DNA of 64,000 nt, taken from positions 1 through 64,000 of the forward strand of contig CAZDXB010000001.1 in assembly GCA_964509335.1 (NCBI GenBank), read 5' to 3'. The notes below the pieces were generated by a model, which worked only from the letters and a program-made list of their open reading frames with translations, was not told the origin of the DNA and searched no databases. The stretch's first letter is position 1; every line of letters begins with the position of its first letter. Source of the DNA: CAZDXB01 sp964509335. Its GTDB lineage: Bacteria > Bacteroidota > Ignavibacteria > Kapaibacteriales > UBA2268. The position numbers and the translations under genes are program-made. This document shows positions 52,387 to 60,622 of this stretch, piece by piece.

Positions 52387-52749
52387 ATGAAAACAAAACT
52401 AGTTCTTGTTTTAGCGCTCTTAGCGTTTACGCTGTCCGCTATTGCCGCCAAAGAAATAACTTCCACTGAAGAAGGCGGTCTTTGGCGCGATAAAGAAACT
52501 TGGGAGTCGGGCTCGGTTCCTTTTGAAGACGACAACGTTACAATTGTAGGGAAAGTAACAGTCGCCGAAAATTCTTTTTGCGATACTTTAATCGTAAAAA
52601 TAGGCGGGACGCTTGTAATTAATGACGACGTAACGCTTAAGACTAGTTTTTTGTCCCTAGAAAAAGAAGATGTCGGAGAAGGCGATATCGAAAATAACGG
52701 AACAATCGAAGTCGGCGACTATAAAAAGGAACGCAAAGACGAAAGATAA
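52387..52749 (+). CDS. Small secreted protein resembling an adhesin N-terminal segment
   Basis: A 120-residue protein with a signal peptide (MKTKLVLVLALLAFTLSAIAA). The mature part begins KEITSTEEGGLWRDKETWESG then DDNVTIVGKVTV and GGTLVINDDVTL, the 'GxWxDxxTWxGGxxPxxxDNVTI' pattern seen at the start of large Bacteroidota beta-helix/G8-like adhesins. It then ends in a short acidic and basic tail with no C-terminal sorting domain. The ATG at 52387 has AGGA upstream. It may be a free-standing short form or remnant of a larger surface protein. Confidence 0.68.
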   Translation: MKTKLVLVLALLAFTLSAIAAKEITSTEEGGLWRDKETWESGSVPFEDDNVTIVGKVTVAENSFCDTLIVKIGGTLVINDDVTLKTSFLSLEKEDVGEGDIENNGTIEVGDYKKERKDER

Positions 52750-52758
52750 GCGTTTTCG

Positions 52759-54036
52759 TTAATCTCTTATTATAGTGTCAACCCTGTCTGGGCTAAGAGA
52801 AACAATTTTCACTTCGGCTCCTACGTAATTTTCGATTGCTTCTATGTAATTCATAGCTTCTTTTGGTAGTTCGTCGAAGCTTTTGCATTCTCCTATGCTA
52901 GTTCGCCAGCCGGGGTAAGTCTTGTAAATGGGTTTGACTTTTTCCAAAGTCGGGTAATCCGCCGGGAAATGAGTCGTTTCCTTGCCGTCTATTTCGTAAG
53001 CCACGCATAATTTGATTTCAGATAAATTATCCAACACGTCTAGTTTGGTTAAAGCTATTTCGTTGACTCCGTTAACCATTGTCGAATATTTAAGAGAGAC
53101 TAAGTCAAGCCAGCCGCAACGTCGCGGGCGTCCTGTAGTCGCTCCGAATTCAGCTCCGACGGCTCGAAGATTTTCGCCCGCTTCGCCTTTTTGCTCCGTT
53201 GGGAATGGTCCGTTTCCGACGCGGGTGCAATAAGCTTTTACCACTCCAATAATATTGTCAATAGAAGCGGGAGGGATGCCTAATCCTATGCAAGCGCCTC
53301 CCGAAGTGGGATTCGAGCTAGTAACATAAGGATAAGTGCCGTGGTCTAAATCCAATAGCGCTCCTTGAGCGCCTTCTACGAATATTTTTTTATCGCTTTT
53401 AATCGCTTCGTTTAGTAGAAAACTAATGTCCGTTATATAAGGGTCGATTATTTTGTCGAATTGCAAATATTTTTCTATTATCTCCTCTGTGCCAAATTCT
53501 TCGTAGCCGTATATTTTCTTTAAGATTTCGTTTTTCTCTTCGAAGTTAGCGCGCAGTTTTCTTTCCAAAGTTTTTCTGTCGAGTAAATCGACTATTCTGA
53601 TGCCGATTCTCGCCGCTTTGTCTATATAAGCCGGACCGATTCCTCTTCCTGTCGTTCCGATTGGCTTGCCGTTTTTGGAGCGCTCTCTCATTTGGTCGAG
53701 GGCTTTATGGTAAGGCATAATCAAATGCGCTTTCTGGCTGATAAACAGCCTTCCTTTTACGTCTATTCCGCGTTCCTGAAGCATTTTTATTTCATCGGTC
53801 AAAGCGATGGGGTCTATTACAACTCCGTTTCCGATTACGCATTTAGCGTTTTTTGACAGAATACCAGACGGTATAAGATGCAAAATGATTCGCTCTTTGT
53901 CTATAACTATTGTATGTCCGGCGTTGGCTCCGCCTTGATATCTTGCCACGTAGTCAGCTTCGTCGCTTAAAAGATTGACGATTTTTCCTTTACCTTCGTC
54001 GCCCCACTGGGCGCCTACGATTACTTTTACGCTCAT
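52759..54036 (-). CDS. purA: Adenylosuccinate synthetase
   Basis: A 425-residue GTP-dependent enzyme linking IMP and aspartate in AMP synthesis. GAQWGDEGKGKIVN near residue 8-21 is the GTP-binding loop; GNGVVIDPIAL, TTGRGIGPAYIDK, GAQGALLDLDHGTYPYVTSSNP and GRPRRCGWLDLV are typical. It is convergent with the preceding small secreted protein, 9 bp apart. Confidence 0.96.
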   Translation of the reverse strand: MSVKVIVGAQWGDEGKGKIVNLLSDEADYVARYQGGANAGHTIVIDKERIILHLIPSGILSKNAKCVIGNGVVIDPIALTDEIKMLQERGIDVKGRLFISQKAHLIMPYHKALDQMRERSKNGKPIGTTGRGIGPAYIDKAARIGIRIVDLLDRKTLERKLRANFEEKNEILKKIYGYEEFGTEEIIEKYLQFDKIIDPYITDISFLLNEAIKSDKKIFVEGAQGALLDLDHGTYPYVTSSNPTSGGACIGLGIPPASIDNIIGVVKAYCTRVGNGPFPTEQKGEAGENLRAVGAEFGATTGRPRRCGWLDLVSLKYSTMVNGVNEIALTKLDVLDNLSEIKLCVAYEIDGKETTHFPADYPTLEKVKPIYKTYPGWRTSIGECKSFDELPKEAMNYIEAIENYVGAEVKIVSLSPDRVDTIIRD

Positions 54037-54182
54037 TTAATTATCCTAAAAATAAATTTGTCGAACGTATGAATATAAGACATTTATTGATTGAATTCAA
54101 GAAATATTAAAAAATAAGCGAAAATTGCTCGTAATTTTTCATAATCGATTTTTTAAAAGTCATTATTCAATGTTCTATCGGT

Positions 54183-54216
54183 AAAAAAGCAGGGGCTGAA
54201 AATCTTCAGCCCCTAC
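54183..54216 (-). terminator. Terminator hairpin, repeat copy 2
   Basis: On the minus strand GTAGGGGCTGAA pairs with TTCAGCCCCTGC around loop GATT and is followed by CTTTTTT. It ends the secD-secF-STAS group. It shares 26 nt exactly with the copy at 33120-33147. Confidence 0.82.
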
Positions 54217-54250
54217 GTTAAAAGAGTAATTTATTCAGATTTGTTTATTT

Positions 54251-54607
54251 CTACGTATTTGAAAAGCTCTTTAACGCTTGTTCCTTATCGTTGAAAGTCT
54301 TTAATACTTTGTCGAGCCGCGTTGTTTTGAGCAATTCCATAATCTTATCGGGGACGCTAATTAGCGCCATATTTGCTTTGTTCTTTTTCAGAGAGTTAAG
54401 TCCGCCGACAATCATCCCCAAGCCTGAGCTATTCATAACTTTTACTTTGCCTAAATCGAGAATTACGAATTCGACGCCTTTTTCGACAAGTTCGTTTAGA
54501 GCCGACGAAAACTCCACGGCTTCCTCTCCGCCTTGGGCTTTCTCGCCGAGGACGATTAATATCGCCTCCGGGCGATTTTCTATCTGAGCTATTTCAAAAT
54601 TTGCCAT
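54251..54607 (-). CDS. STAS-domain protein (anti-sigma-factor antagonist-like)
   Basis: A 118-residue single STAS domain. FVILDLGKVKVMNSSGLGMIVGGLNSLK (about 51-78) contains the phosphorylatable Ser in the MNSSGLG loop, as in SpoIIAA-type antagonists. No partner kinase or phosphatase is near. It is 27 bp after secF, ending at a terminator repeat. Confidence 0.87.
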   Translation of the reverse strand: MANFEIAQIENRPEAILIVLGEKAQGGEEAVEFSSALNELVEKGVEFVILDLGKVKVMNSSGLGMIVGGLNSLKKNKANMALISVPDKIMELLKTTRLDKVLKTFNDKEQALKSFSNT

Positions 54608-54634
54608 AGTCTCAAAATCTATCGTATAATATAA

Positions 54635-55582
54635 CTACGCTTTCGCTACGTCGGCGTCGCCTTTAACGGGCATTTCGCGCATCTCTTGTTTCCTTACTTT
54701 TTGGGTGTACCAAATCACGAACGAACTGGCGATGTAAATAGAAGAGTAGGTTCCTGAAATAATTCCTATTAGCATTGTTAAAGCGAATCCTTCGAGAACC
54801 GGACCGCCGAAAGCCACCAACGGCGTTAATACGAGTAGAACCGTTCCTACGGTATTTACGGTTCTGCTGAGCGTTTCGTTGATGCTTTGGTTTACCATTC
54901 TTATGTAGTCGAATCCTTTAAATCTTTCGCGATTTTCTCTTATTCTATCGAAAATAATAACCGTGTCGTTAATCGAGAAACCTACGACGGTAAGGAGCGC
55001 CGCTACGATTGTTTGGTCTATTTGTAAATCGAGAACGCCCAAATGGTGAAATATAACAATAAAAGTAAACGTAACTATTACGTCGTGCGCTAAGGCGACG
55101 ACTGCTCCCAAACCGAAAGTGAACTCAAATCGGAACGCTATATACAATAGAATAGCGACAACCGCGAGTAGAACCGCGAACAGAGCTTCGTACCCCAGTT
55201 CTTTACCAATTTTTGGTCCTATTTGATCGACTTTCAATATTTCGGTGTTATAATTGGGGAATTCCTTGTTTAAAACGCTTTTAATCTGCTCTTTGGCTTG
55301 TCCCACTCCTTTTACGCGAATAAGATATTGACTTTCTTGTCCGTATGATTTTATTTCGCTGCCGGTTAAGCCAGCGGATTCAAAAGCGTCCCTGATTTTT
55401 TCCGTTTTGATAGGTTTCTTAAAATCTACCGCCACTTCGGTCCCGCCTGTGAAGTCGATACCGAATTCCGGTTTAAATATAATAGCGAATAGAATCCCGA
55501 AGACGATTATGACAGTCGAGACTATAAAGAATATATTTCTTTTTCCTACGAAGTTAATATTTGGATCGATGAAAAAACGCAT
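54635..55582 (-). CDS. secF: Protein translocase subunit SecF
   Basis: A 315-residue membrane protein with six helices that, with SecD, uses the proton gradient to pull proteins through SecYEG. FGIDFTGGTEVAVDFKKP (about 39-56) is the conserved periplasmic start, and GFSINDTVIIFDRIRENR is the diagnostic cytoplasmic-loop motif. It lies 13 bp after secD. Confidence 0.96.
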   Translation of the reverse strand: MRFFIDPNINFVGKRNIFFIVSTVIIVFGILFAIIFKPEFGIDFTGGTEVAVDFKKPIKTEKIRDAFESAGLTGSEIKSYGQESQYLIRVKGVGQAKEQIKSVLNKEFPNYNTEILKVDQIGPKIGKELGYEALFAVLLAVVAILLYIAFRFEFTFGLGAVVALAHDVIVTFTFIVIFHHLGVLDLQIDQTIVAALLTVVGFSINDTVIIFDRIRENRERFKGFDYIRMVNQSINETLSRTVNTVGTVLLVLTPLVAFGGPVLEGFALTMLIGIISGTYSSIYIASSFVIWYTQKVRKQEMREMPVKGDADVAKA

Positions 55583-55595
55583 TTTTTGCCTTTCT

Positions 55596-57719
55596 TTATT
55601 TACTTTCTACAACTTTTGGTTGGCCGAAACTAAAACTGTCCGCTCCTTTCGCTAAAGCTATTTCTATAACTGCTCTTGATACCATTATACCGGTAAACAG
55701 AGTTCCGAAAATACCGATTAGTAGAGTTAAAGCGAAACCCTGAATAGGACCGGCTCCAAGGAAATAAAGTATCATCGCCGTTATTCCAGTCGTAATGTTT
55801 GTATCTATAATAGCGCTATACGCTTTACCAAATCCTTCGTCTATCGCCGAGCGGAAAGAACGTCCTTTTCTAAGTTCCTCCCTAATTCTTTCAAATATAA
55901 GAATGTTGGCGTCAACCGCCATACCCAAGGTTAATATCAAACCGGCGATACCCGGAAGCGTCAAAGTTCCTTTGAACGCCGCCAAAACCGAAACGATAAG
56001 TATAATGTTTAAGGATACTGCGAAGTCTGCAATTATACCGCCTATGGAATAGTAGAAAATCATATATAAAATAATAAGCCCGGCGGCTAAAGCTAAGGAA
56101 GTTACCCCGGAACGAATGGAATCCTCGCCAAGCGAAGGTCCGACTATTCTTTCTTGAATGATTTTAACGGGAGCTTTCAAAGCGCCTGCTTTGAGAACTA
56201 TTTGAAGTAAGTGAGCTTCTTCGGCGTCAGCCATTCCCGTTATTTGGGACCTGCCGCCCGTGATTTTGACTTGCACTACTGGGGCGGAATAGACTCTTCC
56301 GTCCAAAATGATGGCTATGCGTTTGCCAATATTGGCGCCGGTTATTCGAGCCCATCTTTCGGATCCTTCGGCGTTCATCCCCATCGTTACAATAGGCTGA
56401 TTTGTTGTTGGGTCGAAAGTAGCCCGCGCGTCTGTTATTACCTCGCCCGTTAATTCAGGCTCGGCTTTTAAAGCGTAAAAGTTGTATGCTTTTACGTTGT
56501 TTTCCTTTAATATCCTTTGAATAGGATTAGCTTCCATCGCTATTTTAATATCGGCGGGCAATAAGGCTTTAACTTCCGGTCTTGATAAGATTTCGTTAAA
56601 TTTATCTATTGTTTGCTCGTAAATCGTGAAGCTGTAAGTTCCTTGTTTAGGAAACTGGTCGGTAGTATAGTTTACGGGCATTGATTGCTGGTCTTCCGCC
56701 TCGGGAATATAATACGTCATAAAAAGCGTGGTGAAGGGATGGTCTTCGAGATATTGTTTTTGCGCTTCCTCTTCGGACATTCCGGCGTAAGGGTCGGCTG
56801 TGTCTGCTTGCGCCGCTGTAGTGTCGCTTATCGACGAGCTTTCTTCGACTGTTTGTGAACTGTCGGCGGCGGCAAGCGTATCGCTTTCGGGAGTCGCTGT
56901 TGTCGAGAGTCCGCTAATAGCGCTTTCGCTTGTGTCTTGTTTTTGTTTCTTTCTTCGTTTGGCTTGTTCGACTAATAACTTGTCAATTTTATAGAAAGAC
57001 TTTACTATTCTGTGATTGTTTTTAACCAAATTGAATTCCAAACGAGCCGTTGTTTTTAGCAGTTGTAGCACTTGTTCCTCGTCGCTTACGCCGGGAAGCT
57101 CCAGTAAGATTCTTCTTTCGCCTTGCTTTTGTATATTGGGTTCGGCGACGCCGTATTTGTCTATTCTTTGCCGGATGACCTCGAGAGCTTGGTCGATAGC
57201 GTCGTTGGCGTTTTCGCGAAGACGCTCTATTATTTTTTCTTCCGACGCATCTTTGAAGTCGGTAACGCTAAAGTAGTTAAGAAGCGATTTGCCTTTTGGT
57301 CGAGCGATTTCGTTAAATTTCGATAGGAAAATATCGATTACGTTTTCGTCGCTTATTTTCGCTTCTTCCTTAGTCGCTTGGATGACTTGATTGAATATTT
57401 TGTCTTTCGCTTCCCGCTGAGCCGATTCCTCTATCATTTTTACGACGTTCACTTCCAGAGTAACGTACATACCGCCTTTTAAGTCTAAGCCGAGTTTCAA
57501 GCGATTATCCTTTGCGTCTTCCAAATCCTCGCCGTAAACCTTCTCGAAACGCTCTATTCTGGCTAAAGAGTCAGCTGACGTAGAGTCTTGTTCGGCGCGC
57601 TGCAATACTTTGTCCTTTTTATCTTGAAGCTGATTCGCTTCGTAAGTAGGATATAGTAGAATTATCGCCGCTATTATCGGGATTACTATTGTCAGTATTT
57701 TACCAATAAGCCCTTTCAA
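55596..57719 (-). CDS. secD: Protein translocase subunit SecD
   Basis: A 707-residue six-helix translocase partner. LGLDLKGGMYVTLEV (about 77-91), VIRQRIDKYGVAEPNIQKQG, LPGVSD and AVDANILIFERIREELRKG are the family marks. The first periplasmic domain carries an inserted low-complexity stretch rich in Ser, Thr, Ala and Glu (about residues 255-315), more than in Escherichia coli SecD. The TTG start at 57719 is supported by GGAGG (57727-57731) 7 nt upstream. Confidence 0.96.
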   Translation of the reverse strand: MKGLIGKILTIVIPIIAAIILLYPTYEANQLQDKKDKVLQRAEQDSTSADSLARIERFEKVYGEDLEDAKDNRLKLGLDLKGGMYVTLEVNVVKMIEESAQREAKDKIFNQVIQATKEEAKISDENVIDIFLSKFNEIARPKGKSLLNYFSVTDFKDASEEKIIERLRENANDAIDQALEVIRQRIDKYGVAEPNIQKQGERRILLELPGVSDEEQVLQLLKTTARLEFNLVKNNHRIVKSFYKIDKLLVEQAKRRKKQKQDTSESAISGLSTTATPESDTLAAADSSQTVEESSSISDTTAAQADTADPYAGMSEEEAQKQYLEDHPFTTLFMTYYIPEAEDQQSMPVNYTTDQFPKQGTYSFTIYEQTIDKFNEILSRPEVKALLPADIKIAMEANPIQRILKENNVKAYNFYALKAEPELTGEVITDARATFDPTTNQPIVTMGMNAEGSERWARITGANIGKRIAIILDGRVYSAPVVQVKITGGRSQITGMADAEEAHLLQIVLKAGALKAPVKIIQERIVGPSLGEDSIRSGVTSLALAAGLIILYMIFYYSIGGIIADFAVSLNIILIVSVLAAFKGTLTLPGIAGLILTLGMAVDANILIFERIREELRKGRSFRSAIDEGFGKAYSAIIDTNITTGITAMILYFLGAGPIQGFALTLLIGIFGTLFTGIMVSRAVIEIALAKGADSFSFGQPKVVESK

Positions 57720-58115
57720 TGAAAAACCTCCATTCTATATCATCAATTAAAATTATTTGCTTCAAATAATAGAACTACAAATTTATATCTATTTACCGAA
57801 ATAAAAAAACGGAAATTAAGAAGTCGCTTTTTAAAAGGCTGTCTAAAAGTGTTAAAGTAAATAACATTATACTAAAGATGTATGTCGGAGAACAAATATA
57901 GAGACAATTTTCAACACTAGGAATCTTTTGTTATTTATTGAAATATATAAGGTTAAATGTTTTATTGATGCGGATTTTCTTAGTTTGTCAAATTAATCGT
58001 TTGTTAGGGACGTAAATCTTATTTAATTTTAAAATTCATAACGGACATAGATAATAATAAGCTTATTGTAATCAACAGTTTTTAAATTGTAATATTATAA
58101 AAAGGGAGATATAAA
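57720..58115. other. Divergent intergenic region secD/kbl
   Basis: A 396-bp AT-rich spacer between divergent genes. It holds the ribosome sites of both, a lone 12-nt GGCTGTCTAAAA (57837-57848) identical to the end of the MITE-like element at 5361-5515, and no ORF or terminator. No matched opposite end of an element is visible. Promoters are not assignable with confidence. Confidence 0.5.
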
Positions 58116-59360
58116 ATGTTTGGTAAAATGAAAGATTATTTACAGAAAGAAATCCAAAAGCTGCACGAACAAAAGCTTTATAAAAGCGAGAGAGTTATTG
58201 AAAGCCCTCAAGGCGCTGAAATAGAAGTTGGGGGCAAAAAAGTCCTTAACTTTTGCGCTAACAACTATTTGGGCTTATCTTCTCATCCCGATTTGGTAAA
58301 AGCCGCGCACGACGAAATGGATAAACGCGGATTTGGCTTGTCTTCGGTGCGTTTCATTTGCGGAACTCAGGACATTCACAAAGAACTCGAGGACAAAGCG
58401 TCAAAATTTCTCGGTATGGAAGCCACAATCTTGTTCTCTTCTTGCTTCGACGCTAACGGAGCTTTGTTCGAGCCGCTATTAGGCAAAGAAGACGCCGTTA
58501 TTACCGACGCGTTAAACCACGCTTCGATTATTGACGGAATTCGTCTTTGTAAAGCTCAGCGTTTCATTTACGCCCATTCGGATATGAGCGACGAAGAGAA
58601 AGAAGACCCTGCGACTGGCAAGAAGCTAAAAGGACTGGAACGCTGTTTAAAAGAAGCCGACGAAAAAGGTTGCCGTTTTAAGATGATTGTTACAGACGGC
58701 TGTTTCTCGATGGACGGCGACATCGCTAAATTAGACGAAATTTGCAATTTAGCCGATAAATATGAAGCTTTGGTTATGGTGGACGACAGCCACGCCACCG
58801 GCTTTATGGGCAAGACCGGACGCGGAACTCACGAGTATTATAATTGTATGGATAAGGTCGATATCATTACTACTACATTCGGCAAGGCTCTCGGCGGAGC
58901 CTCCGGCGGGTGCGTTTCGGCTCGAAAGGAAATCGTAGATTGGTTAAGAAACAAAGGGAGACCGTATTTATTCTCTAATACTGTGCCGCCCGCGACTGTC
59001 GGAGCTTCTATTAAAGCTATTGACCTTCTTTCAGAAAGCACCGAATTGCGCGATAAGCTGGAAAGAAATACAATAAAATTCCGTAAAGCAATGACCGACG
59101 CCGGTTTTGATATTATTCCCGGCGACCATCCTATTGTTCCGATTATGTTCGGTAAATACGATAACTGCTCTCAGTTAGCGGTAGATTTTGCCGACAAGAT
59201 GCTTGAAGAAGGCGTTTACGTAATCGCTTTTTCATTCCCGGTAGTTCCGAGAGGAAAGGATAGAATCAGAGTTCAACTTTCGGCGGGGCATTCCGAAGAG
59301 CAAGTTGACAAAGCTATCGACGCTTTCGTAAAAGTCGGCAAAGAATTGAATATGATATAA
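58116..59360 (+). CDS. kbl: Glycine C-acetyltransferase (2-amino-3-ketobutyrate CoA ligase)
   Basis: A 414-residue PLP enzyme of the alpha-oxoamine synthase family. Lys in TTTFGKALGGASGG is the PLP lysine, and LNFCANNYLGLSSHP, SVRFICGTQDIHKELE, DALNHASIIDGIRL, DDSHATGFMGKTGRGTHEY are typical of Kbl. It splits 2-amino-3-ketobutyrate with CoA to glycine and acetyl-CoA. The start has AAAGGGAG upstream. The threonine dehydrogenase gene follows after a terminator, so the two steps are adjacent but probably separate transcripts. Confidence 0.95.
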   Translation: MFGKMKDYLQKEIQKLHEQKLYKSERVIESPQGAEIEVGGKKVLNFCANNYLGLSSHPDLVKAAHDEMDKRGFGLSSVRFICGTQDIHKELEDKASKFLGMEATILFSSCFDANGALFEPLLGKEDAVITDALNHASIIDGIRLCKAQRFIYAHSDMSDEEKEDPATGKKLKGLERCLKEADEKGCRFKMIVTDGCFSMDGDIAKLDEICNLADKYEALVMVDDSHATGFMGKTGRGTHEYYNCMDKVDIITTTFGKALGGASGGCVSARKEIVDWLRNKGRPYLFSNTVPPATVGASIKAIDLLSESTELRDKLERNTIKFRKAMTDAGFDIIPGDHPIVPIMFGKYDNCSQLAVDFADKMLEEGVYVIAFSFPVVPRGKDRIRVQLSAGHSEEQVDKAIDAFVKVGKELNMI

Positions 59361-59385
59361 TAAGAATATACTTAGAGGCGATAAG

Positions 59386-59418
59386 AAAAAAGCGGTCGCT
59401 TGAGCGGCCGCTTTTTTT
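59386..59418 (+). terminator. Intrinsic terminator after kbl
   Basis: AAAAAAGCGGTCGC pairs with GCGGCCGCTTTTTT around a TTGA loop (one G-T pair), with seven T at the 3' side. It separates kbl from the threonine dehydrogenase gene. Confidence 0.9.
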
Positions 59419-59522
59419 AATCTATTTAAAATATTTTAACAAAGTTTTTTTTTGATTAATTTAGTAATGGTTTTTATCGGAATCAAAGTCATTTTTATAA
59501 TAAATCATAAAAGAGAAGTATT

Positions 59523-60494
59523 ATGGAAAAGGAAATCAAGAAGATTTTAGTTACCGGTTCGGTAGGACAAATCGGTTCGGAATTAACTTTAGAACTACGC
59601 GAACAATACGGCGCGGAAAACGTTATTGCGGCGGATATTAATACTAAACCAAGCGAAACATTAAAAAACTCAGGACCTTTTCATTATGTTGACGTAACAA
59701 AAATTGAAACAATAGAAGAGCTAATAGAAAAATACGAAATCGACACTATAGTTCATATGGCGGCTATTTTGTCGGGCGTTGGAGAAAATAAGCCCAACCT
59801 ATGCTGGGACGTAAATATGAACGGAGCCTTAAACGTTTTGAATTTAGCCGTTAAATACGATATGGCTAGAGTTGTCATTCCCAGTTCAATCGCAGTTTGG
59901 GGTCCCGATTGTCCTAAGAAAGCTCCGCAAGATACGGCTTTGCATCCGACTAGTATGTACGGCGTAACTAAGGTAGCGGGGGAAGTATTGGCTGATTATT
60001 ACGTTCAGAAATACGGTTTAGACTGCAGAGGTTTACGGTTTCCCGGTATAATATCCTCCGAAACTTTCCCAGGCGGCGGAACTACCGACTACGCCGTAGC
60101 TATTTATTACGAAGCCGTAAAAAACAATCATTATAAATGTTTCGTCAAAGAAGACACGAGACTTCCAATGATGTATATGCCCGATTGCATTAAAGCTACA
60201 ATCGACTTGATGGAAGCTCCTTTTGATTCTTTGAATCGCCATAACGACTATAACGTTGGTTCTATGAGCTTCGACGTGAAAACTTTAGCCGATTCCATCA
60301 AAAAGTATATGCCGGATTTTACAATCGAGTACGAACACGATTTCCGCCAAGAAATTGCCGACTCTTGGCCCAACGAAGTGGACGACGCTCCCGCGAGAGA
60401 AGATTGGAATTGGAATCCCGCTTATAATTTAGACGAAATGACCAAAGATATGCTCGAGAAGTTGGAACAGAAGCATAAAAAAGGAATGATATAA
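59523..60494 (+). CDS. L-threonine 3-dehydrogenase, SDR type
   Basis: A 323-residue extended SDR that oxidises threonine to 2-amino-3-ketobutyrate with NAD. Rossmann VTGSVGQIGSEL (10-21), DVTKIETIEE, HMAAILSGVGE, PSSIAVWGPD, MYGVTKVAGE (YxxxK), and LRFPGIISSETFPGGGTTDYAV are characteristic of SDR-type TDH rather than UDP-galactose epimerases. It follows kbl, the enzyme of the next step, which supports the assignment. Confidence 0.92.
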   Translation: MEKEIKKILVTGSVGQIGSELTLELREQYGAENVIAADINTKPSETLKNSGPFHYVDVTKIETIEELIEKYEIDTIVHMAAILSGVGENKPNLCWDVNMNGALNVLNLAVKYDMARVVIPSSIAVWGPDCPKKAPQDTALHPTSMYGVTKVAGEVLADYYVQKYGLDCRGLRFPGIISSETFPGGGTTDYAVAIYYEAVKNNHYKCFVKEDTRLPMMYMPDCIKATIDLMEAPFDSLNRHNDYNVGSMSFDVKTLADSIKKYMPDFTIEYEHDFRQEIADSWPNEVDDAPAREDWNWNPAYNLDEMTKDMLEKLEQKHKKGMI

Positions 60495-60550
60495 GCGCCT
60501 TAGCTCTAAATTCGAGCGGAAATTTAATGGCTAAAAATCTGATTTTGAGT

Positions 60551-60579
60551 AGGGGGCAAGATTTTGCTCCCTTTTTTTT
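60551..60579 (+). terminator. Intrinsic terminator before the glycosyltransferase gene
   Basis: GGGGGCAA pairs with TTGCTCCC (one G-T pair) around GATT and runs into eight T. It closes the threonine dehydrogenase transcript and lies inside the 5' part of a longer reading of the next gene, supporting the ATG at 60623 as its start. Confidence 0.8.
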
Positions 60580-60622
60580 GTATATTAAAAATCGCAAATA
60601 TTGTTGTTTACCGATAAATATT

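Noticed and set aside
60527..60622. Upstream extension of the glycosyltransferase gene
   Set aside because: It runs through a terminator hairpin and T-run; the ATG at 60623 fits the membrane-protein start better.
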